Below, in pieces: positions 44,769 to 53,969 of a DNA stretch of 64,000 bases (its first letter is position 1; every line of letters starts with the position of its first letter). The notes beneath the pieces are model-generated. The model saw only the letters and a list, made by a program, of their open reading frames with translations. It made no database searches and was not told where the DNA came from. The position numbers were made by a program, and so were the translations under genes. The DNA comes from Dyadobacter luticola (lineage in GTDB: Bacteria; Bacteroidota; Bacteroidia; Cytophagales; Spirosomataceae), in the NCBI RefSeq assembly GCF_005860805.1, contig NZ_VCEJ01000004.1, forward strand, positions 1,426,001 to 1,490,000, read 5' to 3'.

Positions 44769-45203
44769 ATGCAACCAAAACTACCGCTCGAAAAAGAACT
44801 TGAACCGATTTTTCTCCAAAAATTCCCGCCATTTCCGGAAAAGCTAAAAGAATTTCTGGTGCAATACGGGCCGTATTTTATCCTGATTTTATCCGTAATC
44901 ATCATTTTTGGTTTGTTGCTGGCACTCGGGATATCCGGCGCGGCGCTCGGTCTGGGGGCGGTAGCACCAGGTATTGGGTTTAATTTTTACATCAGTATTG
45001 TCCTGGGTATCATTACATTGATCATGTACCTGATGGCATTTCCCCGCCTGCGCGCGCGGAAAAGATCGGGCTGGAACTTGCTCTACTATGCCCTGCTGAT
45101 CGGCTTGTTCAGCAATCTGGTGCAGCTTATGCTTTTTACAGCGATTTTTGCGGGTATCGTCGGATTTTGGATACTTTTTCAGATCCGGGAGAAATACGTT
45201 TAA
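44769..45203 (+). CDS. Small multi-pass membrane protein
   Basis: 144 residues. After a short amphipathic N-terminus there are three to four membrane segments (YFILILSVIIIFGLLLALGIS; FNFYISIVLGIITLIMYLMAF; LLYYALLIGLFSNLVQLMLF; FAGIVGFWILFQI) with a basic loop RLRARKRSGWN. No family assigned. It ends 86 bp before the ABC transporter ATPase gene, so co-transcription is possible. Confidence 0.65.
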   Translation: MQPKLPLEKELEPIFLQKFPPFPEKLKEFLVQYGPYFILILSVIIIFGLLLALGISGAALGLGAVAPGIGFNFYISIVLGIITLIMYLMAFPRLRARKRSGWNLLYYALLIGLFSNLVQLMLFTAIFAGIVGFWILFQIREKYV

Positions 45204-45289
45204 ACCGGAATATGCGGGTTTCATCATAACTTTATTCCTGCCTGGGTATATTTTCGCATATTGAAGTCCTATCACAGCGTTCCCAACTT

Positions 45290-46204
45290 ATGAATATTAT
45301 AGAAGTCAGAAATGTCACGAAGGAGTACGCCAATCACGTAGCACTCGACGACGTCAGCATTTCCATCCCCAAAGGCAGCATTTTCGGTCTGCTCGGCCCG
45401 AATGGTGCGGGCAAAACGTCGCTGATCCGGATCATTAACCAGATCACCGGCCCCGATAAAGGCGAAATTTTGTTCGACGGTGAACATTTGAATTCTAGCC
45501 ACATTTCCCGGATCGGCTATCTGCCGGAAGAGAGGGGCTTGTATAAAAAAATGAAAGTCGGAGAGCAGCTGCTGTACCTCGCACAGCTCAAAGGTTTGTC
45601 GCAAAAACAGGCGATGGAAAAGCTGAAAACCTGGTTTATCAAATTTGACATTAAAACCTGGTGGGACAAAAGCGTGGCCGATCTCTCGAAAGGTATGCAG
45701 CAAAAAGTGCAGTTTGTTTCCACAGTGCTTCATGAACCCGACCTGATCATTCTCGACGAACCATTTTCAGGCTTCGACCCCATCAATGCTAACCTGATCC
45801 GCGACGAAATTCTTGAACTCAAACAGAAAGGCAGCACGATCATTTTCTCGACCCACCGGATGGAAACCGTAGAAGAGCTCTGCGACAACATCGCCCTGAT
45901 TCACAAATCCAAAAAAGTGCTCGACGGTCCCAAAAACCTGATTAAAGAGCAATTCAAGACCAACACCTATTTTGTAGAATATAAAGGTGAGCTCGACTTG
46001 CTCGGCTCGGATTTCAATGTGCTCGATCAGAAGGAGCTGGAAAACGGTTACCGCCGGACCAACATTCATTTGGGCGAGAATGTGAGTCCTAATGCGCTTT
46101 TAATGAATTTGTTACCAAGAGTGGAAGTGCGTGCGTTCGGAGAAAATATCCCGAGTATGAGCGACATTTTTATGCGCTCTGTGAATGAAGTGCCGGAAGC
46201 TTAG
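45290..46204 (+). CDS. ABC transporter ATP-binding protein (NatA-like)
   Basis: 304 residues. Walker A GPNGAGKTS, Q-loop near YLPEERGLYKK, signature LSKGMQQKV, Walker B LIILDEPFSGFDP, switch FSTHRM. The last 80 residues match the C-terminal extension (DUF4162-type) of ABC-2 exporters. It powers the membrane protein encoded 33 bp downstream, as in Na+-exporting NatAB or related ABC-2 systems. The substrate is unknown. Confidence 0.92.
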   Translation: MNIIEVRNVTKEYANHVALDDVSISIPKGSIFGLLGPNGAGKTSLIRIINQITGPDKGEILFDGEHLNSSHISRIGYLPEERGLYKKMKVGEQLLYLAQLKGLSQKQAMEKLKTWFIKFDIKTWWDKSVADLSKGMQQKVQFVSTVLHEPDLIILDEPFSGFDPINANLIRDEILELKQKGSTIIFSTHRMETVEELCDNIALIHKSKKVLDGPKNLIKEQFKTNTYFVEYKGELDLLGSDFNVLDQKELENGYRRTNIHLGENVSPNALLMNLLPRVEVRAFGENIPSMSDIFMRSVNEVPEA

Positions 46205-46237
46205 ACAGATCAATGTTCCTATTTAATCTTAAAGAGA

Positions 46238-47563
46238 ATGCGTAATATTTTCCTGGTTATCAAGAGAGAATACCTCGTGAGGGTGAAGAAACGGTCGTTT
46301 CTTGTGATGACATTGCTCGGGCCGCTGCTGTTTGTGGGTTTCTATGCGACGGTGATCTGGGTAGCGCTGGGTTCGGTGGATGCGAAAACCGTGCAGGTGC
46401 TGGACGAAAGCGGTTTGTTCAGAAAAGAATTCAAGGATTCGGAAACATTGAAATTCCGCTTTCTGGATTCCACGATCGATAAAGCAAAGGCGGACTTTAA
46501 AAATGGCGACGCGAATGCGCTGGTTTTTATTCCAAAAAATGTGATCAAGGAGCCGAAAAGCGTCCGCATTTATGCCGCCAAAAATGTGAGCATGGATTTG
46601 AAGTCGGACATTGAAAAAGTGATTGAAAAACAAATAGAAGACATCAAGCTCTCGGAAGCAGGCATTACCCATAAAATCCTGGAAGATTCGCGGGTGAATG
46701 TTAATTCCGAAACGATCAGCCTGAGCGAAGAAGGCGAGAAAACCAGCAGCTCCGGCGCGGCGACGGTCATCGGCGGTATCTGCGCATTTCTGATCTATAT
46801 GTCGGTTTTTATTTACGGAACGCAGGTAATGCGCGGGATTACCGAGGAAAAAACGAGCCGCATCGTGGAAGTGATCATATCTTCCGTAAAGCCTTTTGAT
46901 TTAATGTTGGGTAAAATCATTGGCGTGGCGCTCGTCGGTCTGACCCAGTTTATTCTCTGGATCACATTGACCGCCGGTCTCACCAGCGCAACTTCGGCGG
47001 TGGTAAGTGCCAGAATGGCAAAAGAGTCCCCGGAAATACAGCAGGAAATGGATAAAATCCAGAAAGGTATGCCGCGTCAGCAAATGCCCGGCGGTAATGT
47101 CGAAAACCCTGTTTCCGAAGTACTGGGCGCGATCAACAGCCTCAACATTCCCTTAATTTTGGGCTGCTTTTTGTTCTACTATCTCGGCGGCTATCTGCTT
47201 TACAGCGCCTTGTTTGGGGCAGTCGGCGCGGCAGTCGATAATGATGCGGATACCCAGCAATTTATGCTGCCCATCACCCTGCCGATCATCTTTTCCTTCG
47301 TTTTCGCCCAGTTCGTTTTGCGCGATCCGGACGGCACCCTGGCATTCTGGACGTCCATGATACCTTTTACTTCCCCCATCATTATGATGGTGCGGATACC
47401 CTTCGGCGTACCCGCCTGGGAGATTGCCCTGTCGATGGTTTTGCTGGTGATCGGATTTATGGGAACTACCTGGCTTGCAGCGCGTATCTACCGGGTTGGC
47501 ATCCTCATGTACGGCAAAAAAGTGAGCTACAAAGAGCTCGCAAAGTGGATATTTTATAAATGA
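46238..47563 (+). CDS. ABC-2 type transporter permease (NatB-like)
   Basis: 441 residues. One N-terminal membrane helix (LLGPLLFVGFYATVIWVAL) is followed by a large extracytoplasmic domain (about 45-170), then five membrane segments (ICAFLIYMSVFIYGTQVMRGITEEKTSRIVEVIISSVKPFDLMLGKI is the conserved ABC-2 loop). This is the ABC2_membrane_3 architecture. It works with the preceding ATPase. The segment with KESPEIQQEMDKIQKGMPRQQMPGG is a low-complexity soluble insert. Confidence 0.9.
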   Translation: MRNIFLVIKREYLVRVKKRSFLVMTLLGPLLFVGFYATVIWVALGSVDAKTVQVLDESGLFRKEFKDSETLKFRFLDSTIDKAKADFKNGDANALVFIPKNVIKEPKSVRIYAAKNVSMDLKSDIEKVIEKQIEDIKLSEAGITHKILEDSRVNVNSETISLSEEGEKTSSSGAATVIGGICAFLIYMSVFIYGTQVMRGITEEKTSRIVEVIISSVKPFDLMLGKIIGVALVGLTQFILWITLTAGLTSATSAVVSARMAKESPEIQQEMDKIQKGMPRQQMPGGNVENPVSEVLGAINSLNIPLILGCFLFYYLGGYLLYSALFGAVGAAVDNDADTQQFMLPITLPIIFSFVFAQFVLRDPDGTLAFWTSMIPFTSPIIMMVRIPFGVPAWEIALSMVLLVIGFMGTTWLAARIYRVGILMYGKKVSYKELAKWIFYK

Positions 47564-47592
47564 TTCTTAACTTTTTTTAAGAGAAGGAAAAA

Positions 47593-47622
47593 CTTGCCGT
47601 TGTGGTAATTTTGCTAATTTTG
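47593..47622 (+). promoter_or_regulatory. Probable promoter(s) of the DUF2723 gene
   Basis: Two successive TAATTTTG boxes (47606-47613 and 47615-47622) fit TAnnTTTG. CTTG at 47593-47596 lies 18 bp before the second. The leader to the ATG at 47707 would be about 80 nt. Confidence 0.5.
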
Positions 47623-47706
47623 GCCGATCATTGATAAAACTGCTCCAGAAGCGTTACCATCCTTGCGCGTTTTGCATAAACACTTTTTAAATCTACCTTC
47701 TTTCAA

Positions 47707-50679
47707 ATGACCCGTTTCAATCGTTCCAACAACCTTACGGGTTGGATTGTCTTCGCCATCGCATTCATAACCTACGCGCTTACCGTCGAGCGGACCGCGA
47801 GTTTCTGGGATTGCGGAGAATTTATAGCGTGTGCTTTCAAATTACAGGTGCCTCACCCCCCGGGAGCACCCTTTTTTCTTTTAATAGGCCGCCTGTTTTC
47901 TCTTTTTGCGTTCGGTGATCTGTCCAATGTTGCTTACTGGATCAACATGGTTTCGGTACTCAGCAGCGCATTCACGATCCTGTTTTTGTTCTGGACAATC
48001 ACATTACTTGCCCGCAAGATCATCGCCAAAACAGACGAAGAACTTGATTCAGGCGACATTATCCTGTTGATGGGGGCCGGAATTGTAGGAGCGCTGGCAT
48101 ATACCTGGTCCGATTCATTCTGGTTTTCGGCTGTGGAAGCCGAGGTGTATGGAATGTCGTCTTTCTTTACCGCCATCGTGATCTGGGCTGTTTTCAAATG
48201 GGAACGCGTGCAGGACCCGGCTACGGAAAACCGCTGGCTGATTCTCATCGCCTATCTGGTAGGTCTTTCCATCGGCGTCCACTTGCTGAACCTCGTGACG
48301 ATTCCAGCATTAGCACTGGTTTATTATTTCAAAAAATACCCAAAACCCAGCATGCTGGGCGGCGTTATCGCATTTGTAGGAGGCCTCGTGATCCTGGCAA
48401 TTATCAACTCCGGTATCATTCCGGGACTTCCAAGTGTTGCCGGTAAGTTTGAAATTTTCTTCGTCAACACGCTCGGAATGCCTTACAAATCCGGGGTGAT
48501 TTTCTTCATCATTATCTTCATCGGCGCCCTGATCTGGGGTATCCGTTATTCTCAGAAAAAGGAAAAAGTCCTGCTCAATACCGGCCTGCTTTCACTCGCT
48601 TTTGTATTGATTGGTTACGCAAGTTACCTGATGGTGCTGGTGCGTGCCGAGTACAATCCACCGATCAATGAAAACAACCCAAATGATGTTCTGAGCTTTG
48701 TATCCTACTTAAAAAGAGAGCAGTACGGAAGCCGCCCGCTGTTATTCGGACCATCATTTGTATCACGTCCGGTAAGCCAGAAACGTGGCGCGCCTATGTA
48801 CCGCAAGCAGGATGGAAAATACGCGATTTACGATTATCGTCCTGAATATGAGTACGAACCCGGCAGTAGCATGTTGTTGCCAAGGATGTACAGCACCCAG
48901 GGAGGCCACCCCGAGTTATACCGGCAAATGACCGGCCTGGCAGAGAACCAGAAACCGACCATGAAAGAAAACCTGTCATTCATGTTTTCTTATCAAATCG
49001 GGCACATGTACTGGCGGTATTTCCTTTGGAACTTCGTCGGGCGCGAAAGTGATGAGGAAGGCGCCGGAAATTTGCTGCCGTGGGACATTGCCAAAAAATA
49101 CCCGGAACCAATTCAGAATAACAAAGCGCACGATAACTATTTCATGCTGCCGTTTTTGCTGGGCTTGTTTGGTCTGGTCGTGGTATTCCTGCGTCAAAAA
49201 CGCGATTTGCTGGTGCTGGGATTGTTATTTGTTCTCACCGGCGTTGCCCTGGTTGTTTACCTCAATTCGCCGCCCACCGAGCCGCGCGAGCGTGACTACA
49301 TTTATGTGGGTTCGTTCTATATTTTCTGTATCTGGATCGGTTACGGCGTGATCGCGATTGCCGATGCATTCAATAAAATCCTCAAAAACGCTACGACCCG
49401 CGCCGGTGTAGCGACGGCGGTAAGCCTTGTGGTACCGGTCATTATGGGTGCAAAAGGTTGGGATAACCACAACCGCGACCACAGATACCATTCTGTTGAT
49501 TTTGCCAAAAACCTGCTGAATTCTTGTGCGCCAAATGCGATCCTTTTCACGGGCGGTGATAATGATACATTCCCGCTGTGGTATGTGCAGGAAGTGGAAG
49601 GTTTCCGTACCGATGTCCGCGTTTGTAACCTCAGCTTGCTGGGCACTGACTGGTATATCGACCAGATGAAGCGCAAAACGTACCTCTCAGAAGCATTGCC
49701 GATCTCTCTGGATAAAAACAATTATGCATTTGGTAAAAATGACATTGTACCCTTCTACGAGATTCCGAGTGTGAAAGGTGGTATCAACCTGAAAGAGTAT
49801 CTGGGCCTGGTAAAACAGGAAAACAAGGCGATCCAGGTGCCTCTGACCAGCGGTGATATGACGTCGATTCTGCCATCTTCGGTGCTGTTCCTGCCAGTGA
49901 ATGCGGATGCAGTGAAGAAAATGAATATCATTAAAAAAGACCTCGTACCATTTGTGAGCGATTCGATCAGCTGGACGATCGGCAAGGGTGATTTGTATAA
50001 ATCAGACCTGATTATGCTCGATATTATTGCCACGAATGATTGGGTACGTCCGATCTATTTCTCGTCAACATTGGGTGGTTCGAGTTACCTGAATTTGAAA
50101 GAATACATGCAGCTGGAAGGTTACGCCTACCGCTTGCTGCCGGTGAAAGTGCCTGGTGCAAACGACGGATATGTCAACTCCGACGTCATGTACAATAACC
50201 TGATGACCAAAATGTTCTGGCGCGATCTCGACAATCCGAAAACGTACTATGACAATACATACCTCGGTTCTCCGGTAGCTACTGCGCGTATCGCATTCTT
50301 GCGTCTTGCCGGTCAGCTGATCGCCGACGGCAGAAAAGACGAAGCCAAAAAAGCGATAGACAAATCGCTTGCAACGATGCCGGATAAGAGTATTCCGTAC
50401 GATCAGTTCTCGGCCAATTTCATCGGGCCATTATTTGATCTGGGAGAAACAAAAAGAGCATTGGAAATCGCTGAAACGATGGTCAACCGTGCTGATGAGG
50501 TGCTGACCTGGGCCAAAGACAACGGTACCACCCGCCGCCGCGACAGCAATGTGTACCTGTACATTCTGCAAATCATCGTGCAGGAATGCCGCGAAGCAAA
50601 ACAGGAAGCCGTCGCAAAGAAATACGAAGCAGTTTTCCAAAAGCATTTGCAGGCTTTCAATATGTACGGAGGCCAGTAA
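47707..50679 (+). CDS. DUF2723 multi-pass membrane protein (TMEM260-like, probable glycosyltransferase)
   Basis: 990 residues. Around ten or more membrane helices fill roughly the first 560 residues. The DUF2723 hallmark ERTASFWDCGEFIACAFKLQVPHPPGAPFF, with its acidic residues after the first helix, is that of the GT-C superfamily; human TMEM260, an O-mannosyltransferase, is in the same family. The C-terminal soluble part contains LFTGGDNDTFPLWYVQEVEGFRTDVRV and helical TPR-like repeats (RKDEAKKAIDKSLATMPDKSIPYDQF). I infer protein O-glycosylation at the membrane; this is not proven for bacterial members. It is monocistronic behind its own promoter. Confidence 0.8.
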   Translation: MTRFNRSNNLTGWIVFAIAFITYALTVERTASFWDCGEFIACAFKLQVPHPPGAPFFLLIGRLFSLFAFGDLSNVAYWINMVSVLSSAFTILFLFWTITLLARKIIAKTDEELDSGDIILLMGAGIVGALAYTWSDSFWFSAVEAEVYGMSSFFTAIVIWAVFKWERVQDPATENRWLILIAYLVGLSIGVHLLNLVTIPALALVYYFKKYPKPSMLGGVIAFVGGLVILAIINSGIIPGLPSVAGKFEIFFVNTLGMPYKSGVIFFIIIFIGALIWGIRYSQKKEKVLLNTGLLSLAFVLIGYASYLMVLVRAEYNPPINENNPNDVLSFVSYLKREQYGSRPLLFGPSFVSRPVSQKRGAPMYRKQDGKYAIYDYRPEYEYEPGSSMLLPRMYSTQGGHPELYRQMTGLAENQKPTMKENLSFMFSYQIGHMYWRYFLWNFVGRESDEEGAGNLLPWDIAKKYPEPIQNNKAHDNYFMLPFLLGLFGLVVVFLRQKRDLLVLGLLFVLTGVALVVYLNSPPTEPRERDYIYVGSFYIFCIWIGYGVIAIADAFNKILKNATTRAGVATAVSLVVPVIMGAKGWDNHNRDHRYHSVDFAKNLLNSCAPNAILFTGGDNDTFPLWYVQEVEGFRTDVRVCNLSLLGTDWYIDQMKRKTYLSEALPISLDKNNYAFGKNDIVPFYEIPSVKGGINLKEYLGLVKQENKAIQVPLTSGDMTSILPSSVLFLPVNADAVKKMNIIKKDLVPFVSDSISWTIGKGDLYKSDLIMLDIIATNDWVRPIYFSSTLGGSSYLNLKEYMQLEGYAYRLLPVKVPGANDGYVNSDVMYNNLMTKMFWRDLDNPKTYYDNTYLGSPVATARIAFLRLAGQLIADGRKDEAKKAIDKSLATMPDKSIPYDQFSANFIGPLFDLGETKRALEIAETMVNRADEVLTWAKDNGTTRRRDSNVYLYILQIIVQECREAKQEAVAKKYEAVFQKHLQAFNMYGGQ

Positions 50680-50683
50680 GTCC

Positions 50684-50763
50684 TTGTCATGCTGAGCGCA
50701 GTCGAAGCACTTTACGTGACGCTTCGACTGCGCTCAGCATGACAAACTTCGGCATGACAAACT
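50684..50763. repeat. REP-like palindrome with a 12-bp direct repeat
   Basis: A perfect 25-bp inverted repeat (50684-50708 and 50721-50745, core GCTGAGCGCAGTCGAAGC) surrounds the loop ACTTTACGTGAC. GCATGACAAACT at 50737-50748 is repeated at 50752-50763 and runs into the stop codon of the next gene. It separates two converging genes and lacks a T-run. I recall similar GTCGAAGC palindromes as dispersed repeats in many bacterial genomes. Confidence 0.8.
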
Positions 50764-51928
50764 ACTGCACTTTCACCTTCACCCAAACCATCCGGTGGTC
50801 CGAGCTCGACTCCCGCTTCTCCACCAGATCCGCCATCGGCTCGCCTTTGGCCGGCCAGAAAACACCGCTATCAATCACCTGAAAACCTTTCCTCGAAGGC
50901 AGCACGTAATCCGCGCGCATGCGCCAGAATGCTGTGTGGTTTTTGGCAAAAGCATTTGACGCGCTATGTTCCGCGCCGCCTTTGCTGGCTGGCGCCAGTT
51001 CACTATTTACTTTCGGGCTGGCCAGAAGTGACTTAATGCCTTCTGAAATCGCATTTCCTTCGTCCGGTGACGCATTCTGGTCACCCAGAATGACGAAGCG
51101 GGAATCCGGTTTCAAGCCGCCGTATTTTCCTTTATCGTCATAAATGTAAGCAGCGTCGCTATCGCTGATATAGTCTTTCCAAAACCTGATCTCGTCGTGG
51201 TTGCGTTTTCCGTTCCGGTCTTCCGCGCCGTCGAAACTGGGCGGGGTAGGGTGGCTTGCCAGAAAGTGAATTACATTGTTTCCCACTTTCACAGGGATAT
51301 CCCAATGTGATTTAGACGACAGTGGAAATTGCTTCCAGGCATCCGGCTCATACCAGTCGCTGCCGTCGGCATTGGTTACCTTCAAAGCGCCGGGCATATC
51401 TTTCCACTTGAAATGCTGGAAAGTGCGCACATCTTTCGTCTCGATCGGATACCTCGACAGCAGTACCATACCGTACTGACCGGGAAAATTTCCAAAGCCC
51501 CACGCATCATTGCCCAGGTTCTCTTTCTTCCCATCACGGTTCAGGTCGTATGGACTTGGCTGGCCGGTGTTGACGGTCGAATAATAGTAGTAGGGATAAT
51601 CGATTCCTTTCAAACCATTACTGTCCTCTTTTAAATAAGCCTTCACAAATTGCAGGATGCCGGCTTTCGGGTCCGCGATGTAATCAAATTCATTTAGCAA
51701 AATCACATCCGGCCGCACCGTTTTGACAATGCTCGCAATGTTCTTAATCTGCTGATTTTGCCCCGACGCCAATTCCTTGATCAGGATCTTCTCAGAGTTT
51801 CCCGGCGTGCCTCTCGGCATATAATTCTCGGCTTCCATGCTCACATTGTAGGTGGCAAAGGTGAGTTCAGTTTTTGAAAATGTGGGTGCAGAGCAGAGCA
51901 TCAGGCCAAATAGGAGTAACTTTTTCAT
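50762..51928 (-). CDS. Exported endonuclease/exonuclease/phosphatase-family hydrolase
   Basis: 388 residues with a signal peptide (MKKLLLFGLMLCSAPTFSKTE). EEP-fold motifs occur in order: LTFATYNVSM (metal Asn), VILLNEFDY (metal Glu), MVLLSRYPIE, FLASHPTPPSFDG, VILGDQNASPDEG (Asp/Asn) and SSDHRMVW (catalytic His). It is thus probably a secreted or periplasmic phosphodiesterase or phosphatase; the substrate (nucleic acid, inositol phosphate or sphingolipid) is not clear. Its 3' end abuts the REP-like palindrome. Confidence 0.87.
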   Translation of the reverse strand: MKKLLLFGLMLCSAPTFSKTELTFATYNVSMEAENYMPRGTPGNSEKILIKELASGQNQQIKNIASIVKTVRPDVILLNEFDYIADPKAGILQFVKAYLKEDSNGLKGIDYPYYYYSTVNTGQPSPYDLNRDGKKENLGNDAWGFGNFPGQYGMVLLSRYPIETKDVRTFQHFKWKDMPGALKVTNADGSDWYEPDAWKQFPLSSKSHWDIPVKVGNNVIHFLASHPTPPSFDGAEDRNGKRNHDEIRFWKDYISDSDAAYIYDDKGKYGGLKPDSRFVILGDQNASPDEGNAISEGIKSLLASPKVNSELAPASKGGAEHSASNAFAKNHTAFWRMRADYVLPSRKGFQVIDSGVFWPAKGEPMADLVEKRESSSDHRMVWVKVKVQ

Positions 51929-51987
51929 TTTAAATTAAAATGTTGATGTGGACTTGAATGATAAAAATAATAGTAATGCTGTAAATA

Positions 51988-52021
51988 AAAAGAGCCGCCC
52001 CCGTACGGAAGCAGCTCTTTT
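51988..52021 (-). terminator. Terminator of the grpE-dnaJ operon
   Basis: AAAAGAGC (51988-51995) and GCTCTTTT (52014-52021) form the outer stem, with a smaller CCGTACGG palindrome in the loop. It lies just beyond the dnaJ stop codon. The minus strand continues with T residues. Confidence 0.78.
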
Positions 52022-52041
52022 ATCAATTGGTGTCACACATT

Positions 52042-53202
52042 TCAGTGAAAGAAGTCTTTCATTTTATCAAAAAATCCCTTCTCATTTTTTCCCGGCTTGG
52101 GCTGAAAATTAGGGGAGTTACGAAGCGATTCCAGCGTCTGGCGCTCATCGGATGAAAGTTGCTGCGGTGTCCATACATTGATATGTACCAGCTGGTCGCC
52201 TTTTCCATATCCGTTCAGGTCTTTGATGCCTTTTCCTTTCAGACGAAGAATTTTGCCCGCCTGAGTTCCTGAGTCGACGGTAATTCTTGCTTTTCCATCA
52301 ATAGTCGGGATTTCCACCGAAGTGCCCAGTGCCGCGTCGATAAAGCTTAAATGCATATCAAAAACCACATTATTACCGTCGCGTTTCAGGTTTGCATCTT
52401 CCTCTTCCTCGATCACGATCAGCAGATCGCCGGCTACACCGCCGCGCGCAGGTACATTTCCTTTGCCCGACATAGAAAGCTGCATACCTTCGGCCACCCC
52501 GCCCGGAATGTTCAATGTGATCAGGTCGTCCTGCAGCAAACGTCCTTCGCCTGCGCAGGAGTCGCAGCGCTCGCTGATGATCTTGCCGTCACCGTTACAG
52601 GTAGGGCAGGTGCTGGTAGAAACCATCTGGCCGAGCATCGTGCTCACCACTTTCCGGACCTGGCCGGTACCATTACATGAATTACAGTTGGTCAGCGAAG
52701 TCCCGTTTTTTGCGCCATTTCCGCCGCAGGTATTACAGGTTACATGCCTTTTGACCTTAATTTTTTTCTCAACACCATTCGCGACTTCTTCCAGGTTCAG
52801 TTTCAGCTTGATCCGCAGATCCGAACCTTTCCGTACCCGGCGACCGCCGCCACCGCCCGCGCGACCAAAAATGTCGCCAAACGGGCTGCTATCGCCAAAA
52901 ATATCTCCAAACTGGGAGAAAATATCGTCCATCGAAAATCCGCCGCCGAAACCGCCCGCACCGGCACCCGCGCCGCCGACACCCGCATGACCGTACTGGT
53001 CATACCGCGCACGCTTGTTATCGTCGCTGAGGATACTGTAAGCCTCCGCAGCTTCCTTAAACTTGTCTTCCGCAGTCGGATCGTCCGGGTTTTTATCCGG
53101 GTGAAACTTGATGGCCAGCTTGCGATAGGCTTTCTTAATGTCGTCGGCAGCCGCTCCACGGTCCACGCCCAGTACCTCGTAATAATCTCTTTTCTTTGCC
53201 AT
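52042..53202 (-). CDS. dnaJ: Chaperone protein DnaJ
   Basis: 386 residues. J domain with HPD ([11 protein letters not shown], about 26-38), a Gly/Phe-rich stretch ([16 protein letters not shown]), four zinc-binding repeats ([32 protein letters not shown]) and the two-part C-terminal substrate domain. It stimulates the ATPase of DnaK and delivers unfolded proteins. It lies 39 bp after grpE on the same strand. dnaK is not in the window. Confidence 0.96.
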   Translation of the reverse strand: MAKKRDYYEVLGVDRGAAADDIKKAYRKLAIKFHPDKNPDDPTAEDKFKEAAEAYSILSDDNKRARYDQYGHAGVGGAGAGAGGFGGGFSMDDIFSQFGDIFGDSSPFGDIFGRAGGGGGRRVRKGSDLRIKLKLNLEEVANGVEKKIKVKRHVTCNTCGGNGAKNGTSLTNCNSCNGTGQVRKVVSTMLGQMVSTSTCPTCNGDGKIISERCDSCAGEGRLLQDDLITLNIPGGVAEGMQLSMSGKGNVPARGGVAGDLLIVIEEEEDANLKRDGNNVVFDMHLSFIDAALGTSVEIPTIDGKARITVDSGTQAGKILRLKGKGIKDLNGYGKGDQLVHINVWTPQQLSSDERQTLESLRNSPNFQPKPGKNEKGFFDKMKDFFH

Positions 53203-53241
53203 TTTAAATTGCTGGTGGTTCCTGTAAGGAGGTTAACGTTT

Positions 53242-53856
53242 TTAAGAGCCTACGATCACTTTGGCGTAGCGAATCACTTTATCATTCAAATAATAACCTT
53301 TTTCGATCTCGTCGATCACTTTTCCTTTCAATTCTTCACTCGGCGCAGGGAACTGGGCGATGGATTCGTGGATCTCGGCATCAAAAGTTTCGCCTTTCGA
53401 TTCCATCGGTTTCAGGCCTTTTGATTCAAGTGCCTTGTATAATTTGTTGTAAATCAGATCGACGCCCTCTTTTAATGCATCGATTTCAGTTGAAGAATCA
53501 AAGGATACCTTCGCGCGCTCGAAATCGTCCACGATCGGGAGAATGAGCTTTACCATATCCGCACTGGCACCGGAAATCATTTCCAGCTTTTCTTTCGCAG
53601 TACGTCTTCTGAAATTTTCGAAATCGGCATACAGGCGCAGATACTTGTCCTTTAACTCGGCGATTTCGCTTTTGGCGCTTTCCAGTGGATCAACCGAAGG
53701 CGTTTCTTTGATTTCCTGGCCCGCATTATCCATCGGTACAGAATTCGTTTCGCCATTTTCCCCGTTTTCCGGGCTGTCAGCTTCCAAAGGTTCTTTGTCC
53801 TCGTTCATTACGTAATTTTTGTCTTGATCTATGTTGAATTCCTGATTTTCCGGCAT
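53242..53856 (-). CDS. grpE: Nucleotide exchange factor GrpE
   Basis: 204 residues. An acidic, disordered N-terminus (about 1-60) precedes a long coiled coil (ESAKSEIAELKDKYLRLYADFENFRRRTAKEKLEM) and a beta-rich head (GLKPMESKGETFDAEIHESIAQF ... VIRYAKVIVG). It releases ADP from DnaK. It forms an operon with dnaJ and diverges from queG; a TAnnTTTG box is seen upstream, but no CIRCE-type heat-shock element. Confidence 0.95.
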   Translation of the reverse strand: MPENQEFNIDQDKNYVMNEDKEPLEADSPENGENGETNSVPMDNAGQEIKETPSVDPLESAKSEIAELKDKYLRLYADFENFRRRTAKEKLEMISGASADMVKLILPIVDDFERAKVSFDSSTEIDALKEGVDLIYNKLYKALESKGLKPMESKGETFDAEIHESIAQFPAPSEELKGKVIDEIEKGYYLNDKVIRYAKVIVGS

Positions 53857-53900
53857 GACGCTTTATCAATAATGTAACTTTTACAATGACCACATTGGTT

Positions 53901-53908
53901 CAAAATTA
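53901..53908 (-). promoter_or_regulatory. -7 box of the grpE-dnaJ operon
   Basis: On the minus strand TAATTTTG, 44 bp upstream of the grpE ATG at 53856. No good -33 element is visible at the usual spacing. Confidence 0.45.
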
Positions 53909-53957
53909 TTTTGCCAGTGCTAAAATACTGACAAGATGGCATTTTATAATCAATTAG

Positions 53958-53965
53958 TAACTTTG
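53958..53965 (+). promoter_or_regulatory. -7 box directly before queG (possible leaderless mRNA)
   Basis: TAACTTTG matches TAnnTTTG and is followed after only 4 nt (TAAA) by the queG ATG at 53970, the same spacing as at tsaE. Confidence 0.5.
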
Positions 53966-53969
53966 TAAA

